Positions 1-8,317 of a stretch of DNA of 64,000 bases are shown here, one piece after another. Source of the stretch: Pannonibacter sp051860505 (lineage in GTDB: Bacteria > Pseudomonadota > Alphaproteobacteria > Rhizobiales > Stappiaceae); assembly GCF_051860505.1 (NCBI RefSeq), contig NZ_JBHYDX010000001.1, positions 124,001-188,000 of the forward strand, read 5' to 3'. Position 1 is the first letter of the stretch. Each line of letters opens with the position of its first letter. A program made the translations under genes and the position numbers. The notes below the pieces were generated by a model. The model was not told the DNA's origin and ran no database searches. It saw nothing but the letters and a program-made list of their open reading frames with translations.

Positions 1-1
1 C

Positions 2-277
2 CGCAAGGGCCTCAACGAGGCGCGCAAGATCATGCGCTCCAGCGCGCCGGATGCCCAGGCGGCCGTCGCCGAACTCGACAAGTCCATTGCCGAGCTGAAG
101 GAAGATCTGGTCTGGCGTCAGCGCGGCTTTGACGAGCTGCTGCCGCAGATCACCGCCTACCAGGCCGTGACAAACGGCACGATCGGCCTGCGCCAGCTGC
201 CACGTCTTCCGCGTGAGGTGGCCCTGGCTCTGGCGCCTTGTCTGTCCAACCATCGGGATGTTTCTCTGAACTTCTGA
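2..277 (+). CDS. C-terminal end of an unidentified protein (partial)
   Basis: An open frame enters from the left edge and encodes about 91 residues before its stop codon. GC-rich third positions throughout indicate real coding sequence. The visible part is mostly helical and charged, with segments such as AVAELDKSIAELKEDL and RGFDELLPQITAYQAV, and no membrane span. It lies directly upstream of TRAP permease genes, where a periplasmic binding protein (DctP) would be expected, but I do not recognise a DctP C-terminus in it. The helical repeats also recall sensory four-helix domains such as NIT. The function is left open. Confidence 0.5.
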   Translation, partial: RKGLNEARKIMRSSAPDAQAAVAELDKSIAELKEDLVWRQRGFDELLPQITAYQAVTNGTIGLRQLPRLPREVALALAPCLSNHRDVSLNF

Positions 278-297
278 TGCGGGGCACTTGACCTGAC

Positions 298-331
298 GGC
301 GGCGGGCGGGACTGATGGTCTCCCCGCCGCC
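298..331 (+). terminator. Strong GC hairpin ahead of dctQ
   Basis: GGCGGCGGG (298-306) pairs with CCCGCCGCC (323-331), and the inner bases GGGAC/GTCTC can extend the stem. Only a short, imperfect T stretch (TGTCGTTT) follows, so it may be a weak terminator or an mRNA-end stabiliser for the upstream gene. Confidence 0.4.
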
Positions 332-358
332 TGTCGTTTGACCGAAGGAACGCCATTC

Positions 359-892
359 ATGCTGAGGGTCGCACGTGCCCTGTCGGGCCTCAATCGGGCC
401 GTTGGCCAGTCCATATCCTGGCTGATGCTGGCCATCGTGCTGGTGCAGTTTGCCGTGGTGATCCTGCGCTATGTCTTCGGCACCGGCTCGATCTGGGTGC
501 AGGAAGCCATTGTCTATATGTTCGGCTTCCTGTTCCTCATGTCCGCTGGCTATGCGCTGGCGCTTGATGGCCATGTCCGGGTCGATATCTTCTACCGGGA
601 TGCTGCGCCGCGGACGAAGGCGCTCGTCGATCTGGCCGGGGCGATCCTGTTTCTCCTGCCCATGTGTGCCGTGATCCTCTGGTATTCCTGGCCCTTCGTG
701 CAGATGTCCTGGATGATCGGCGAAGGGTCGCGCGAGACATCCGGCCTGCCGGCGCTCTATGTGCTGAAGGCCGCGATCCTCCTCTATGCCGGGCTGCTGG
801 CGCTGCAGGGGATTGCGCTCCTGCTGCGCTGCCTTGCCGCGCTGACGGGCAACCGCGAAGCGCTCGCCTCCTTCCCCTCGCACAAGAGCTGA
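359..892 (+). CDS. dctQ: TRAP transporter small permease subunit (DctQ family)
   Basis: The 177-residue protein has four hydrophobic segments, at roughly residues 15-38, 50-70, 90-112 and 133-158, as expected for the small membrane subunit of tripartite ATP-independent periplasmic transporters. The family motif region around WVQEAIVYMFGFLFLMSAGYAL is present. In these systems DctQ pairs with the large permease DctM, and an extracytoplasmic solute-binding protein delivers the substrate. The ATG at 359 is preceded by GAAGGA at 344-349. A TTG 21 bases upstream is in frame but lies before this ribosome site. The dctM gene starts 10 bases after the stop, so the two form an operon. The substrate cannot be read from the sequence. 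Confidence 0.88.
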   Translation: MLRVARALSGLNRAVGQSISWLMLAIVLVQFAVVILRYVFGTGSIWVQEAIVYMFGFLFLMSAGYALALDGHVRVDIFYRDAAPRTKALVDLAGAILFLLPMCAVILWYSWPFVQMSWMIGEGSRETSGLPALYVLKAAILLYAGLLALQGIALLLRCLAALTGNREALASFPSHKS

Positions 893-902
893 GCCCGTCC
901 CG

Positions 903-2480
903 ATGGAACTCGTTGCCTTTCTCGACGTGCTGATGTTTGCCGCAGCGGTCGTCTGCCTGATGGCCGGTTTCCCGGTTGCCTTCACCCTGGCCGGTGTCGC
1001 GCTGATCTTTGCCCTGCTCGGCTCGTTCGCCGGCGCGTCCCTGTCGCTCGGGGCAATTCCGCTGCGCATCTTCGGCATCATGACCAACGAGACGCTGCTG
1101 GCCGTGCCGTTGTTCGTCTTCATGGGCGTGATGCTGGAACGCTCGCGCGTCGCCGAGGATCTGCTGGAAACCATGGCCAAGCTGTTCGGCAAGATGCCCG
1201 GCGGCCTCGGGCTCTCCGTCTTTCTCGTCGGCGGCCTGCTGGCGGCGTCAACGGGCATCGTCGGTGCGACGGTGGTGACGATGGGGCTCCTGTCCCTGCC
1301 GGTGATGCTGCGCAACGGCTACAATCCGCGCCTGGCTACCGGCTCCATTGCCGCTTCCGGCACGCTCGGCCAGATCATTCCGCCATCCATCGTTCTCGTG
1401 TTTCTGGCCGACCAGCTCTCCAACGCCTATCAGACGGCGCAGCGGTCGCTTGGCAACTGGTCACCGGATCCGTTTTCCGTCGGCGATCTGTTTGCCGCCG
1501 CCCTGTTTCCTGGGCTTGGCCTCGTCGGCCTCTATATCCTCTACCAGCTGGCGGTTGCTTTCCTCCGCCCGCAGGATGCGCCGCCGATGAAAATGGCCGA
1601 GGGTGAGCGGGTGTCGCTGTCGGATGTCGTCCGGGTGCTGGTGCCGCCGTTGGTGCTGATCGTGGCCGTGCTTGGCTCGATCCTTGGCGGCGTTGCCACC
1701 CCGACGGAAGCTGCGGCCGTCGGCGCAATCGGCGCCGCGCTGCTGGCGGCGCAGCGGGCGGACGTTCTCCGCCCCTGGCCGGTCTATGTGGCGGCGCTGT
1801 GCCTGCTGGCAGCGCTTGTCCTGTCGCGCTTGTTCGACCTCCGTGTCGCCCGGCTCGAAATCCCGGCAGCGGACTGGGTCGCGATCACAGCTGCAGCTGC
1901 CTTGACCCTCGCCGGGGCGGCCGCCCTCGTGGTGTGCCTCTTCAGGGTCAGGCGCGGCGGCATCTTGACGGATGTGCTGCGGTCCTCGACGCAGATCACC
2001 GCGATGGTCTTCACCATCATGATCGGCGCGACGTTCTTCTCGCTGGTGTTTCGGGATCTGGGCGGCGACGAGTTGGTCCATTCGCTGCTGAAGGACCTGC
2101 CGGGCGGTGCCGTCGGTGCGATCCTGGTGGTCATGCTGGTGATGTTCGTGATGGGCTTCTTTCTCGACTTCCTCGAGATCGTCTTCATCGTGGTTCCGCT
2201 GGTTGCCCCTGTCCTGCTGCAACTGCCCATGCCCGATGGTTCGCCGATGCATCCGGCCTGGCTCGGCGTGATGATGGCTGTGAACCTGCAGACATCCTTC
2301 CTGACGCCGCCTTTCGGTTTCGCCCTGTTCTATCTGCGCGGCGTGGCGCCGCCGGAAGTCAGAAGCTCGGACATCTACCGGGGCGTGATCCCCTTCGTCC
2401 TGATGCAGCTCGCCATGCTGACGATCCTGTGGTTTTTCCCCGCGCTCGCCACCTGGCTGCCGAAGGCGATCTACGGCTGA
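903..2480 (+). CDS. dctM: TRAP transporter large permease subunit (DctM family)
   Basis: This 525-residue polytopic protein has about twelve to fourteen hydrophobic segments and the DctM signatures VPLFVFMGVMLERS near residue 64, GGLLAASTGIVGATVVTMG near 110, and a C-terminal NLQTSFLTPPFGFALFY segment. It is the ion-coupled translocation subunit of a TRAP transporter. Ordinary DctM proteins have about 425 residues. The extra roughly 90 residues lie in the middle (about 285-355) and contain additional hydrophobic stretches, as in the mannitol/chloroaromatic subgroup. It is translated with dctQ. Its stop is only 6 bases from the convergent response-regulator gene, so no terminator fits between them. 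Confidence 0.9.
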   Translation: MELVAFLDVLMFAAAVVCLMAGFPVAFTLAGVALIFALLGSFAGASLSLGAIPLRIFGIMTNETLLAVPLFVFMGVMLERSRVAEDLLETMAKLFGKMPGGLGLSVFLVGGLLAASTGIVGATVVTMGLLSLPVMLRNGYNPRLATGSIAASGTLGQIIPPSIVLVFLADQLSNAYQTAQRSLGNWSPDPFSVGDLFAAALFPGLGLVGLYILYQLAVAFLRPQDAPPMKMAEGERVSLSDVVRVLVPPLVLIVAVLGSILGGVATPTEAAAVGAIGAALLAAQRADVLRPWPVYVAALCLLAALVLSRLFDLRVARLEIPAADWVAITAAAALTLAGAAALVVCLFRVRRGGILTDVLRSSTQITAMVFTIMIGATFFSLVFRDLGGDELVHSLLKDLPGGAVGAILVVMLVMFVMGFFLDFLEIVFIVVPLVAPVLLQLPMPDGSPMHPAWLGVMMAVNLQTSFLTPPFGFALFYLRGVAPPEVRSSDIYRGVIPFVLMQLAMLTILWFFPALATWLPKAIYG

Positions 2481-2486
2481 GCGGCC

Positions 2487-3230
2487 TCAGCTCCAGTCCA
2501 CGGCAGACGTCAGCATGTAGCCAGAGCCATAGATGGTGCGAATCAGCGGGGTGCCGCCTTCGCCGGAAAGCTTCTTGCGCAGGCGCGACACCCGTACGTC
2601 GATGGAGCGGTCGAGGCTTTCGTCCCGGCCGCCGTGCTCCAGCAGGTAATCTCGCGACAGCACCCGTTTGGGCGCCTTGAGCAGCGCCTCCAGAAGCGTC
2701 GCCTCGCCGGTGGACAGAAAGCTTTCCTCGCCATCCGGGCTGACCAAGCGGTGCGAGGACGGGTCGAAGACATGACCGGAAAACCGGGCCACGCGCACGG
2801 CATCTGCAGGCTTTGGCCTGTCTGCAGCGCGGCGCAGCACCGAGCGCAGCCGGGCGACGACCTCGCGCGGGTCGAATGGCTTGACGACATAGTCATCCGC
2901 CCCCAGTTCCAGCCCCATCACCCGGTCGGAGGAATGGCTGCGGGCGGACAGGACCAGGATCGGCACGAAAGTCCGGCGGCGGATCTCGTTGATCAGCACC
3001 ATGCCTTCCATGTCGGGCAGGCCGAGATCGATCAGGCAGGCCTCCGGCACCTGCCGGTCCAGCGCTTTCAACATGTCGTCGGCGCGGGCAAAGCTCTCGG
3101 TCCGGAAACCGAACTGTGCCAGCGTGTCGGAAAGAAGCGCACAGATCGCTGCCTCGTCATCGACGACATAGACTAGGCCGATCATGGGGGGGGCGACCAT
3201 GGGGGCTCCGCTCGCGGGGGACTGGCTCAT
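2487..3230 (-). CDS. OmpR-family response regulator
   Basis: The 247-residue protein has a receiver domain at about residues 18-130 and an OmpR/PhoB winged-helix domain at about 150-240. The acidic pair is in VYVVDDEA, the phosphoacceptor is the Asp in CLIDLGLPDMEG near residue 68, and the conserved Lys is in DDYVVKPFDPRE. The DNA-binding part has the typical DRSIDVRVSRLRKKL recognition helix and the TIYGSGYML wing. Its start overlaps the stop of the upstream kinase gene by 4 bases, so the two are translationally coupled. The ATG at 3200 has a better ribosome site (GGAG 5 bases before it) and could be the true start. Target genes are unknown; the divergent ABC/ligase operon is the obvious candidate. 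Confidence 0.92.
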   Translation of the reverse strand: MSQSPASGAPMVAPPMIGLVYVVDDEAAICALLSDTLAQFGFRTESFARADDMLKALDRQVPEACLIDLGLPDMEGMVLINEIRRRTFVPILVLSARSHSSDRVMGLELGADDYVVKPFDPREVVARLRSVLRRAADRPKPADAVRVARFSGHVFDPSSHRLVSPDGEESFLSTGEATLLEALLKAPKRVLSRDYLLEHGGRDESLDRSIDVRVSRLRKKLSGEGGTPLIRTIYGSGYMLTSAVDWS

Positions 3231-5170
3231 GGGGTCACGATGGCTTTCAGGGTTTCCGCCAGCCGCCGGCTGTCGAAGGGTTTGGCAATGACCGGAAAGG
3301 CGGTCTCTCCCCCCGCTTCACCGGTGTCGGCATAACCGGTCATCAGGGCGATGCCGATGTCCGGCCGTGTTGCCCGCACCGCCCGAGCCAGCGCCAGTCC
3401 GTTCATCTGACCGGGCATAACGATGTCGCTCAGCATGGCGCGGATCTCGCTCACGTCCCGCGCCAGGTCGAGGGCATCTGCGGCTCCTTCGGCGGTGAGC
3501 GCAGTGTAGCCGAGATCCTCGATCTGCCGTGCGACGGTTTCGGCAACGGCAGGGTCGTCCTCCACCAGCAGCACCAGTTCCCCCGCGCCGAGGGGCAGGG
3601 GGCCTTGCGCATCGGCCTGCCGTGCGAACACTTCAACCTTGTCCAGGCGCGCCGGCAACAGCAGGATCACTGATGTTCCTTCGCCGGGCGCCGATTCGAT
3701 CCGCACCGAGCCTCGCGCCTGTTTCGCCAGCCCATAGACCATGGAGAGGCCCAGGCCCGAGCCGGTCCCGAAGGGCTTGGTCGTGAAGAACGGCTCGAAC
3801 ACGCGCATGCGTGTGGTGTCATCCATGCCGAGGCCGCTGTCACGCACCACGATGCGGGCATAGGTGCCCGGTGTCACGCCTGCGCTGGCAGCGTGTTTCG
3901 GGGTCAGCACCTGTGGTGTCAGGCTGACGCCGATGTCGCCGCCATCGGGCAGGGCGTCTCGGGCATTGAAGACAAGGTTCACCAGCGCCGTTTCAAGCTG
4001 CGAAGGATCAAGCCGCGCCGTCAGTGTTTCAAGGCAAGGCGCGAAGCTCAGGCGAATGCCGGCAGGTAGGGACCCGGCCAGCAAGGTCGCTGTGTTCGCA
4101 AGCACAGTGTTCAGCGACGTCTCGACGAGATCCTGGGCCTTGCCGCGGCTGAAGGCCAGCAGGCGGCGTGTCAAGTCGGCGCCGCGTTGCGCGGCCTGCA
4201 GCATGGGCGCCAGATGCGCCTCCACATCCTCGGCCGACACGGCTTGCCCCTTGCGTTTCAGGCTGAGCAGGTTGCCCATCAGGATGGCGAGGAGATTGTT
4301 GAAGTCATGCGCCAGTCCGCCGGTCAGCTGACCGACTGCATCCATGCGCTGCGATTGCACCAGCGCAGCTTCCGAGCGCTTCTGGTCGCTGGCATCCAGC
4401 GACAGGACGAAGATGCCCAGCGTCCGCCCGTCCGTTGTCATGTCCGGGATCAGGGTTGACCGCATGTAGGCCAGCTCGCCGTCCGGCTTGGCGCGGCTGT
4501 ATTCATAGGACACCGCGTTGCCCTCGAAGGCCCATTCGATATAGGGGCGGATCTCGGCATAGAGCTCCGGTCCGAGAACCTCCGCCGGCGACCGTCCGGT
4601 GATCGAGGCGACGGACTGCCCGAACCAGTCAGCGTAGCGTCGGTTGGCAAAGCGGAACACGGGGCCTGAGCCGACATAGGCAATCAGCGCCGGTACGTTG
4701 TCGGTGACCAGCCGCAGCCAGTCCTCGCTCTGGCGCAGCGCCCGCGTGCGCTCCTCCACCGTGCGTTCCAGCTTCTCCTGGCGTCGCCGCTCGGCAGTGA
4801 TGTCTGTGTAGGTGGTGACGAAGCCCCCCTGCGGCAGCGGTGTGCCGCTGACGGCGATGATCTGGCCGTTGGGTCGCATCCGCTCGAAGTAATGCGGTTC
4901 GAATTTCGCCGCCCGCTCCAGCCGGCGCTGGATTTTTCCCTCGATGTCTCCGGGGCCGTACTCACCGCGTTCGGCGTTCACCCGCAGAAATTCTTCGAGG
5001 TGCGTGCCGCGCTGCGCCAGCGATTGCGGGAAATCGAGCATTTCCCAAAGGCCGCGATTCCAGGCCGCCAGCCGCAGGTTGACGTCAAACACGGAGAAGC
5101 CCTGGCTGACATGGTCAAGGGCCGCCTGCATCAGATCAATCAGGGCTTGCTGGGACGAGGGCTCGCTCAT
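3227..5170 (-). CDS. Hybrid sensor histidine kinase, PAS-PAS-HisKA-HATPase-REC
   Basis: The 647-residue protein contains two PAS-type sensor domains (about 10-125 and 150-270) joined by a helical linker (RRRQEKLERTVEERTRAL). A HisKA dimerisation domain follows, with its H-box in GGLAHDFNNLLA and the phosphorylated His near residue 287. The HATPase domain carries the N-box NLVFNARDAL and the G-box GTGSGLGLSMVYG. A C-terminal receiver has its phospho-Asp in MLSDIVMPGQMNG. No transmembrane segment is seen, so it is probably a cytoplasmic sensor. It is cotranscribed with the OmpR-type regulator that follows and divergent from the CoA-ligase/ABC operon. The ligand or redox signal cannot be inferred. 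Confidence 0.93.
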   Translation of the reverse strand: MSEPSSQQALIDLMQAALDHVSQGFSVFDVNLRLAAWNRGLWEMLDFPQSLAQRGTHLEEFLRVNAERGEYGPGDIEGKIQRRLERAAKFEPHYFERMRPNGQIIAVSGTPLPQGGFVTTYTDITAERRRQEKLERTVEERTRALRQSEDWLRLVTDNVPALIAYVGSGPVFRFANRRYADWFGQSVASITGRSPAEVLGPELYAEIRPYIEWAFEGNAVSYEYSRAKPDGELAYMRSTLIPDMTTDGRTLGIFVLSLDASDQKRSEAALVQSQRMDAVGQLTGGLAHDFNNLLAILMGNLLSLKRKGQAVSAEDVEAHLAPMLQAAQRGADLTRRLLAFSRGKAQDLVETSLNTVLANTATLLAGSLPAGIRLSFAPCLETLTARLDPSQLETALVNLVFNARDALPDGGDIGVSLTPQVLTPKHAASAGVTPGTYARIVVRDSGLGMDDTTRMRVFEPFFTTKPFGTGSGLGLSMVYGLAKQARGSVRIESAPGEGTSVILLLPARLDKVEVFARQADAQGPLPLGAGELVLLVEDDPAVAETVARQIEDLGYTALTAEGAADALDLARDVSEIRAMLSDIVMPGQMNGLALARAVRATRPDIGIALMTGYADTGEAGGETAFPVIAKPFDSRRLAETLKAIVTP

Positions 5171-5197
5171 TCTCCGACTTTAGGCAAGGCGCGTTCG

Positions 5198-5229
5198 ATG
5201 CGCCAGTCACCCAATGCGCCAGTCACCCA
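5198..5229. repeat. Two exact tandem copies of a 16-bp unit
   Basis: The unit ATGCGCCAGTCACCCA occurs at 5198-5213 and again at 5214-5229 without mismatch. It lies about 30 bases upstream of the histidine-kinase start, inside its likely 5' leader or promoter. It is either a recent slippage event or a doubled protein site. Confidence 0.7.
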
Positions 5230-5303
5230 AGCGGCGGACTGCCCGATGTTGCCGCATTCGAACCGTCGCCATGATGTTGCCCTGCAACAGAAAGACAGGG
5301 TAA

Positions 5304-5317
5304 ACGAAACATTTCGT
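5304..5317. promoter_or_regulatory. Inverted repeat ACGAAA-CA-TTTCGT, candidate operator
   Basis: A perfect 6-bp dyad with a 2-base centre lies between the divergent genes. Its symmetry and position fit a dimeric regulator site, but no regulator is identified. Confidence 0.35.
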
Positions 5318-5437
5318 CATAATCTGCACATACTGGCGAAATCTGCCTGGCCTAGCGTCTGACTTGCGTCAGGAAGCGGCCCGCAACAGGCTCTCCCTCG
5401 AAAAGGGGGGTGTACAGCGGGGAGGAGCCGTCGTTCC

Positions 5438-5447
5438 ATGACGTCAT
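5438..5447. promoter_or_regulatory. Palindrome ATGACGTCAT, candidate operator
   Basis: A perfect 10-bp palindrome lies about 48 bases before the ligase start, where a transcription factor could act. Its short length means chance occurrence is possible. A second dyad, CTGAC-TTGC-GTCAG, lies at 5359-5372. Confidence 0.3.
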
Positions 5448-5494
5448 AAGCGCGACCTCGACCAACGGGGCGCAATCAAAGGGTGGAACACGCT

Positions 5495-7477
5495 ATGGCA
5501 AGGCTGGCCAACGTCGCGGGAGGCGACGTGGACACCTTCCCGAAGATTCTCCTGCGCAATGCACGGGATCTCGGGGAGCGGACCGCAATGCGGGAAAAGG
5601 ATTTCGGCATCTGGCAAAGCTGGACCTGGGCCGCAGTCCTTGAAGAGACGCGCGCCTTTTCTCTTGGGCTGAAACAGCTGGGGCTCGCTGCGGGTGACAA
5701 GGTCGCCATCGTCGGCGCCAACAGGCCGCATCTTTACTGGTCGATGGTTGCCGCGCAGGCGCTGGGGGCAATCCCGGTGCCGGTTTACGCGGACTCTGTC
5801 GCCGAAGAGATGGTCTATGTCCTCAGCCATGCCGAGGTGCGCTTCGCCATCGTCGAGGATCAGGAACAGGTCGACAAGCTCCTGTCGATGGAGGACCTGA
5901 CCAGCCTCAAGCACATCGTCTATGACGAACCACGCGGCCTGCGCGACTACGACCACACAAATCTCAGCCAGTTTTCCGCCGTGCAGGACATGGGCCGCGC
6001 GCTCCTCAAGCAGGACGCCGGCGCTGCCGCAGCCTGGGAAGGTGGCTTCGCCGGGCACTCCGGCTCCGACATCGCGGTGATGCTCTACACCTCCGGCACC
6101 ACGGGCCGGCCGAAGGGCGTTATGCTGTCCTTTGATAATCTCATCATCTCGGCCCGCAACGGCAACGCTTTCGACCGGCTCGACGAGACCGAGGAAGTGC
6201 TCGCCTACCTGCCGATGGCCTGGATCGGTGACCACGTCTTCTCGCTCGCCCAGGCCTATACCGCCGGCTATTGCGTCAACTGCCCGGAAAGCCTTGAGAC
6301 CGTCGACCTCGATCGTCTCGAAATCGCCCCGACCTATTTCTTCGCCCCGCCGCGCGTTTTCGAAAGCATGCTGACCCGCATCCTGGTGCGCATGGAGGAT
6401 GCCAGCCGCCTGAAGAAGCGCATGTTTGACTTCTTCATGGATGTGGCCCGCCGCTCCGGCGAGAAGATCCTGAACGGCGAAAGCGTGCCCTTCACGGACC
6501 GGCTGCTTTATGGTCTCGGCGAGGTCATGGTCTACGGTCCGCTGAAGAACCGCATCGGCTTCACCCGGCTCAAGGTCGGCTACACCGCCGGCGAGGCCAT
6601 CGGGCCGGAAATCTTCCGCTTCTACCGCTCGCTCGGCCTCAACCTGAAGCAGCTCTATGGCCAGACGGAAGCCAGCGTCTACATCACGCTGCAGCCTGAT
6701 GGTGAGATCTACGGCGACACCGTCGGCAAGCCGGCGCCACAGGTTGAGCTGAAAATCGCGGAAAACGGTGAAGTTCTCTACCGCTCGCCGGGCGTCTTCG
6801 TCGCTTACTACAAGAACGAGGAAGCCACCCGCGCGACCAAGACCGAAGATGGCTGGGTGCTGACCGGCGACGCCGGCTTCATCGCCGACAACGGCCACCT
6901 CAAGATCATCGACCGCGCCAAGGATGTCGGCAAGCTCAATGATGGAGCCCTGTTCGCGCCGAAATATGTCGAGAACAAGCTGAAGTTCTTCCCGAACATC
7001 AAGGAGGCGGTGGCCTTCGGCAACGGGCAGGACTTTGCCACGGTCTTCATCAACATCGACCTGACCTCCGTCGGCAGTTGGGCCGAGCGCAACAACGTCA
7101 ACTATGCCTCTTACCAGGAACTGGCAGCTAATCCTGACGTCTATGCCATGATCCAGGATCACGTTGACCAGGTGAACCGCGATCTTGCCGGTGAGCCGAT
7201 GATGGCCGGGTCGCAGATCCGCCGCTTCCTGATCCTGCACAAGGAACTGGATGCCGATGACGGCGAGCTGACGCGCACGCAGAAAGTGCGCCGGTCCTTC
7301 ATTGCCGATCGCTACGCGCCGCTGATCGAGGCCCTCTATGACGGCTCTACCTCGCGCCATGTGCGCACCGAGGTGACCTTCGAGGACGGCCGCACCGGCA
7401 TCATCGAAGGCACGGTGGAGATCCGCGACCTGACACCGCACGCCCCGCGACACCAGCTCCAGGAGGCCGCCGAATGA
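5495..7477 (+). CDS. AMP-dependent acyl-CoA ligase, long-chain type
   Basis: The 660-residue protein belongs to the ANL adenylating family. The phosphate-binding loop LYTSGTTGRPKGVML is near residue 196, the YGQTEAS motif near 388, and the hinge and lid region GDAGFIADNGHLKIIDRAKD near 462. The length and the DRAKDVGKLNDG segment match the long-chain, FadD15-like branch. It should convert a carboxylic acid, CoA and ATP to the acyl-CoA, with AMP and PPi. The ATG at 5495 is preceded by GGGTGG at a good distance; an in-frame GTG at 5483 overlaps that site and is less likely. It overlaps the next gene by 4 bases and opens an operon with a complete Liv-type ABC transporter, implying that the imported acid is its substrate. 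Chain length or aromaticity cannot be told. Confidence 0.9.
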   Translation: MARLANVAGGDVDTFPKILLRNARDLGERTAMREKDFGIWQSWTWAAVLEETRAFSLGLKQLGLAAGDKVAIVGANRPHLYWSMVAAQALGAIPVPVYADSVAEEMVYVLSHAEVRFAIVEDQEQVDKLLSMEDLTSLKHIVYDEPRGLRDYDHTNLSQFSAVQDMGRALLKQDAGAAAAWEGGFAGHSGSDIAVMLYTSGTTGRPKGVMLSFDNLIISARNGNAFDRLDETEEVLAYLPMAWIGDHVFSLAQAYTAGYCVNCPESLETVDLDRLEIAPTYFFAPPRVFESMLTRILVRMEDASRLKKRMFDFFMDVARRSGEKILNGESVPFTDRLLYGLGEVMVYGPLKNRIGFTRLKVGYTAGEAIGPEIFRFYRSLGLNLKQLYGQTEASVYITLQPDGEIYGDTVGKPAPQVELKIAENGEVLYRSPGVFVAYYKNEEATRATKTEDGWVLTGDAGFIADNGHLKIIDRAKDVGKLNDGALFAPKYVENKLKFFPNIKEAVAFGNGQDFATVFINIDLTSVGSWAERNNVNYASYQELAANPDVYAMIQDHVDQVNRDLAGEPMMAGSQIRRFLILHKELDADDGELTRTQKVRRSFIADRYAPLIEALYDGSTSRHVRTEVTFEDGRTGIIEGTVEIRDLTPHAPRHQLQEAAE

Positions 7478-8304
7478 ATGCCGTGACCGCAGCCAAGGTC
7501 GTTCCGGCCCAACCCGTCGCCGCGCCCGAGCCCGAGCGCGAGGTGCTCTTGAAAGTCGACAACGTGTCGCTGTCCTTCGGCGGCGTGAAGGCGATCACCA
7601 ACATCTCCTTCGATATCCGCAAGGGCGAGATCCGCGCCATCATCGGTCCGAACGGTGCCGGCAAGACGTCGATGCTGAATGTCATCAACGGCTTCTACCA
7701 TCCGCAGCAGGGCACCATCACCTGGCGCGGCGAGGTCCGGCGCAAGATGCGGCCCTACGAGGCGGCGAGCCAGGGTATTGCCCGCACGTTCCAGAACGTG
7801 GCGCTGTTCAAGGGGATGACCACGCTGGACAACATCATGTCCGGCCGCACCCTCAAGATGCACCGCAACTTCTTCTGGCAGGTCCTGCATTACGGGCCGG
7901 CCCGCAATGAGGAAATCGCCCATCGCCGCAAGGTCGAGGACATCATCGATTTCCTCGAGATCCAGGCGATCCGCAAGACCCCGGTCGGCAAGCTGCCCTA
8001 CGGCCTGCAGAAGCGCGTCGAGCTGGGCCGCGCGCTTGCCATGGAGCCGGAACTGCTGCTGCTGGACGAGCCGATGGCCGGCATGAACCTCGAGGAAAAA
8101 GAGGACATGAGCCGTTTCATCATCGACGTGAACCAGGAGTTCGGCACCACCATCGCCCTGATCGAGCATGACATGGGCGTGGTGATGGACCTCTCCGACC
8201 GCGTCGTCGTGCTCGACTACGGCAAGAAGATCGCCGACGGCCCTCCGGCCGAAGTGCAGGCCAGCCAGGAAGTCATCGACGCCTATCTCGGCGTGTCGCA
8301 TTAA
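7474..8304 (+). CDS. livG: Branched-chain amino acid-type ABC transporter ATPase (LivG family)
   Basis: This 276-residue nucleotide-binding subunit has Walker A GPNGAGKTSMLN, a signature motif LPYGLQKRVELGRAL in place of the usual LSGGQ, and Walker B LLLLDEPMAGMN followed by the switch EHDMG. LivG-type ATPases work with LivF on the LivHM membrane pair. About 25 extra residues rich in Pro, Ala and Glu precede the domain. The gene starts inside the end of the ligase gene (ATGA overlap), which indicates translational coupling. The surrounding CoA ligases make an organic acid a likelier substrate than an amino acid. Confidence 0.92.
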   Translation: MNAVTAAKVVPAQPVAAPEPEREVLLKVDNVSLSFGGVKAITNISFDIRKGEIRAIIGPNGAGKTSMLNVINGFYHPQQGTITWRGEVRRKMRPYEAASQGIARTFQNVALFKGMTTLDNIMSGRTLKMHRNFFWQVLHYGPARNEEIAHRRKVEDIIDFLEIQAIRKTPVGKLPYGLQKRVELGRALAMEPELLLLDEPMAGMNLEEKEDMSRFIIDVNQEFGTTIALIEHDMGVVMDLSDRVVVLDYGKKIADGPPAEVQASQEVIDAYLGVSH

Positions 8305-8317
8305 GGGGGGCAGGAGC

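Larger units (their letters stand above)
5171..5494. other. Divergent intergenic region between kinase and CoA-ligase operon
   Basis: This gene-free stretch should hold the promoters of the two-component pair (leftwards) and the ligase/ABC operon (rightwards). It contains a 16-bp tandem duplication and several palindromes, listed separately. I could not assign a convincing -35/-10 pair on either strand. Confidence 0.5.

Noticed and set aside
5334..5350. TGGCG...TGCC resembling a sigma-54 promoter before the ligase operon
   Set aside because: The GG-to-GC spacing is 10 bases instead of 12, so it does not fit the -24/-12 rule.
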